DNA of 64,000 bases, taken from IMG/VR virus record IMGVR_UViG_3300042564_004524, positions 29,343 to 93,342 of that record; one strand, written 5' to 3'. Positions 61,774-64,000 of the stretch are shown piece by piece; the stretch's first letter is position 1, and every line of letters starts with the position of its first letter. This DNA comes from a virus. A program made the translations under genes and the position numbers. The notes under the pieces were generated by a model, which saw only the letters and a program-made list of their open reading frames with translations, had not been told where the DNA came from and searched no databases.

Positions 61774-62484
61774 ATGAAAAACATACACTTATTACCAATA
61801 TTACAACCAAGTAGATTAATAAAATCTAAAATTAATGATACTATTGTTTTAGAACCAATAAATGTAACTAATGATACAAGATTTTGGGAATACTTAAACA
61901 TCTCCATCACTAATGATGAAGAAATTAAAGAAGGTGATTGGTTTATTTACAAAAATGAAATAATTCATAGAGATAAAGGTAAAATCGATTCTATGTGGGT
62001 TGATGCTGTTAAAAATGGTAAAAAAATCATTTTAACAACGGACCAAAACTTAATCAAAAATGGTGTACAAGCTATTGATGATGATTTTTTAGAATGGTTT
62101 GTGAAAAATCCAAGTTGTGAGGAAGTTAAGGTTATTTATGAACCAAAGAACTTTTTAGATACAAAACAAGGTTGGGAATATGAAATCATTATTCCAAAAG
62201 AAGAAATCCAACCACAACAAATTTGGAATGAAGAAAAAATGGAAGGAGTGACGAAATTAATTCAGGAACAAGAAACACTTGAAGAAGGGTTTGATAGAAT
62301 TTATAAAGAATTAGATTATCGAGAGTTTGATTTTGGTTCTTTTAAAATAGGTGCTAAATGGCAACAAGAACAGAATGAAATCTTATTAAATGAATACCAT
62401 GAATACACAGTTGATTGTATTGAGGTAGACCTAAAAAGACCATTACCATTTAAAAGTTGGTTTAAAGAAAATAAAAAGAAATAA
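61774..62484 (+). CDS. Conserved phage protein of unknown function
   Basis: 236 residues. MKNIHLLPILQPSRLIK, ITNDEEIKEGDWFI, KKIILTTDQNLIKNGVQAID and FLEWFVKNPSCEEVKV are a pattern I know from many phages of Bacteroidota, always of unknown function. The C terminus SWFKENKKK is shared with the two small genes before it. Confidence 0.82.
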   Translation: MKNIHLLPILQPSRLIKSKINDTIVLEPINVTNDTRFWEYLNISITNDEEIKEGDWFIYKNEIIHRDKGKIDSMWVDAVKNGKKIILTTDQNLIKNGVQAIDDDFLEWFVKNPSCEEVKVIYEPKNFLDTKQGWEYEIIIPKEEIQPQQIWNEEKMEGVTKLIQEQETLEEGFDRIYKELDYREFDFGSFKIGAKWQQEQNEILLNEYHEYTVDCIEVDLKRPLPFKSWFKENKKK

Positions 62485-62498
62485 TTAAACAATAAATT

Positions 62499-62906
62499 AT
62501 GAAAATACATCAATTAGAAACAAGAAGAAAATGGCTATGCGAAGCCGAAGGTCACGAATACGTTAGAGAAGAAATACAATGGGTTGAGGGTGGAATAACA
62601 ATAGGTTGGCATCTTAACGAAGATGGTACAGCAGATTACGAACCACTAACAGATGAACAACTGGAAAACCTGTTTTGGCGAAACAATGTCAAAAAGAATA
62701 ACCCAGTTTTCTATTCTTCCAACACGGACAAACACTTCACACCAGAAGAAAAAGGTTGGTATATCCAATATAAAACAGAATCAGGTGACGAGGGCGCTAT
62801 CAAAGTTGATAGAGAACCAACATCAAAAGAAGATGCGCTACAATTGCTACAAGAAATTGATGCAGATGAATTATGGATTGTACAATATTATGCAGAAGTA
62901 ATTTAA
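62499..62906 (+). CDS. Protein of unknown function
   Basis: 135 residues, acidic, Trp-rich (RRKWLCEAEGHEYVREEIQW). Codons include GAC, ATC and GCC more than neighbours. Not recognised. Confidence 0.78.
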   Translation: MKIHQLETRRKWLCEAEGHEYVREEIQWVEGGITIGWHLNEDGTADYEPLTDEQLENLFWRNNVKKNNPVFYSSNTDKHFTPEEKGWYIQYKTESGDEGAIKVDREPTSKEDALQLLQEIDADELWIVQYYAEVI

Positions 62907-62913
62907 AAATAAA

Positions 62914-62945
62914 TTTGGTTATTTATTTTTTTTAAAGTATCTTTG
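62914..62945 (+). promoter_or_regulatory. Bacteroidota-type promoter
   Basis: TTTG at 62914-62917, 20 bp, TATCTTTG at 62938-62945. Confidence 0.78.
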
Positions 62946-62966
62946 TAAAAAAAAAAATTAAAAATT

Positions 62967-63413
62967 ATGTTAATAGCAGTTATTGTTTTTATGGTTTTGG
63001 TCGTTTTAATCACCATGTATTTAACCAACTCTTCATTCACAAATAGTGATGGTAAAAAAGAAATACCGAAAAGCTTATACGAAAAACCTTCGAAATTAAA
63101 ATTCAAAACCACATGGTGGTCTGATGACCATGTTACACCTTATTTCTATCATAATGGATGGCAACCATTGTTATCTGTTGATAAACCTAACGTAATGAAT
63201 GACTATGAATATATTGCCAAAAATATTTCATATAGATTGGGTAACGGTAACTTTGAATACGAAAAAAAACGATGGGCAACTGTTGGTCTTTGTTTGGAAC
63301 ATAATGAACAAGTTTGGGAAGATGTTAAAAGACTTAGAAAAGAAAAAAAAGAATATGACGAGAAAGCCTACAGAAGAAAACAAGAAGCCTTAGAACGAGC
63401 AAATAATAACTAA
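62967..63413 (+). CDS. Membrane-anchored protein of unknown function
   Basis: 148 residues. An N-terminal membrane helix (about 2-20), a middle domain (LKFKTTWWSDDHVTPYFYHN) and a charged helical C terminus (KRLRKEKKEYDEKAYRRKQE). Not recognised. Confidence 0.8.
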   Translation: MLIAVIVFMVLVVLITMYLTNSSFTNSDGKKEIPKSLYEKPSKLKFKTTWWSDDHVTPYFYHNGWQPLLSVDKPNVMNDYEYIAKNISYRLGNGNFEYEKKRWATVGLCLEHNEQVWEDVKRLRKEKKEYDEKAYRRKQEALERANNN

Positions 63414-63414
63414 T

Positions 63415-63867
63415 ATGGATAAAGAATTTGTACCTTATCAACCAAGTCTAGATTTAAAAGAATTAGGATTTGATGAACCTTGTTTTGCTTATTTTTATCA
63501 TCATCAAGAATATAAAATTTTATTTGATAATCCTACTCAATCAAGAGATTATAATTCTATAAAAGTTGATGTTGGTAGTATTTTTGACAATAATGAAGAA
63601 AGAGTTAAAAAAGGATTAGAAAGTTTAGGTGATTCTGTTTCAAGAATAACATCAATACCAACATTCTCACAAGCATTTAGATGGTTTAGAGAGAAATATA
63701 AATTATCAGGTGAACCTCAAAGTTATCAATTTCAATTTATGTACCAAATAATCTATGATACTTTAGGTGAAAATATTTGTAAAGTAATTAAATATGATTT
63801 TGAATCTCATGAAGAAGCAGAACTTGAATGTCTTAAAAAACTAATAGAAATATGCAAGAAGAATTAG
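63415..63867 (+). CDS. Protein of unknown function
   Basis: 150 residues (MDKEFVPYQPSLDLKELGFD, then CFAYFYHHQEYKI). Its C terminus SHEEAELECLKKLIEI is a common ending among phage proteins of Bacteroidota that start this way. Overlaps the next gene by 16 bases. Confidence 0.8.
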   Translation: MDKEFVPYQPSLDLKELGFDEPCFAYFYHHQEYKILFDNPTQSRDYNSIKVDVGSIFDNNEERVKKGLESLGDSVSRITSIPTFSQAFRWFREKYKLSGEPQSYQFQFMYQIIYDTLGENICKVIKYDFESHEEAELECLKKLIEICKKN

Positions 63868-64000
63868 TATCATTTGAAACAGCTAAATTAGCTAAAGAAA
63901 AAGGATTTGTAAACATATTGTGTCATTACCGATATTGGGATGATAGTACAAAAGAGTTGACAAACGAAGAATTGTTTGGTATACCAAATAATAATGAAAG
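63852..64000 (+). CDS. Small protein of unknown function, 3' end outside window
   Basis: At least 49 residues, MQEELVSFETAKLAKEKGFV and onward, running off the window. The pattern FETAKLAKEKGF is that of a short phage protein family in Bacteroidota phages, in my memory. No function known. Confidence 0.75.
   Translation, partial: MQEELVSFETAKLAKEKGFVNILCHYRYWDDSTKELTNEELFGIPNNNE

Noticed and set aside
1-64000. CRISPR array, insertion sequence or transposase
   Set aside because: No regularly spaced direct repeats and no transposase motif were seen; the only mobile gene is the homing endonuclease.

Overview
The window looks like part of a large, AT-rich, tailed-phage genome whose host is a member of the Bacteroidota. 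About 30 sites match the Bacteroidota promoter layout (TTTG or TTG, 19-20 bp, TAnnTTTG). The phage sigma factor at 43297-44169 is built like the host phylum's primary RpoD, and start codons have no obvious Shine-Dalgarno sequences. Genes are small and tightly packed (many TAATG and ATGA junctions), and all but one 50-codon gene are on the + strand. I see no terminase, portal or tail gene, so this is accessory and takeover DNA. The phage assignment is an inference from gene content (RNA-cluster layout, homing endonuclease, T4-like nucleotide and NAD genes, many short unknown genes).

Layout. 1-2950: end of a large unknown gene and two small genes. 2950-3900: first RNA cluster. 3975-10300: a coiled-coil/membrane pair followed by an apparently complete ABC importer (binding protein fused to an OmpA domain, permease, ATPase). 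10350-12470: main tRNA cluster. 12500-19620: small genes, a homing endonuclease inserted at a thioesterase gene, dihydrofolate reductase, a YqeY-like protein, a DUF3307 protein, a phosphoesterase and an AAA+ ATPase. 19660-29700: NAD+ and ADP-ribose block (NMN adenylyltransferase-Nudix, Nampt, NADAR, macrodomain, sirtuin, PRPP synthetase) plus a Thg1-like tRNA 5'-end polymerase. 29700-41100: phosphoesterases, HAD and Nudix enzymes, Smr-like protein, a second AAA+ ATPase, IF-3, an ABC-exporter membrane domain without ATPase, and RNase R. 41120-42060: third RNA cluster. 42075-45600: PP2A-like phosphatase, SmpB and the sigma factor. 45600-64000: mostly small unknown genes, with LemA-like, BCS1-like and SGNH proteins and a family of short paralogues ending in YYA[KR].

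Three themes tie the genes together. First, translation and RNA: ten conventional tRNAs, several tRNA-shaped RNAs without a normal anticodon loop, other folded RNAs, Thg1-like protein, IF-3, SmpB, RNase R and two HAD proteins of the kind linked to RNA repair. Second, NAD+ economy: two-step NAD+ resynthesis from nicotinamide, supported by PRPP synthetase, plus proteins that bind or remove ADP-ribose; this fits resistance to NAD-depleting and ADP-ribosylating defences. Third, the envelope: an ABC importer, an exporter membrane domain and several small membrane proteins.

The most unusual signal is a set of tRNA-like genes with good acceptor, D and T arms in which the seven-base anticodon loop is replaced by a longer hairpin or by an extended stem with a tetraloop. 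All structures were folded by eye.
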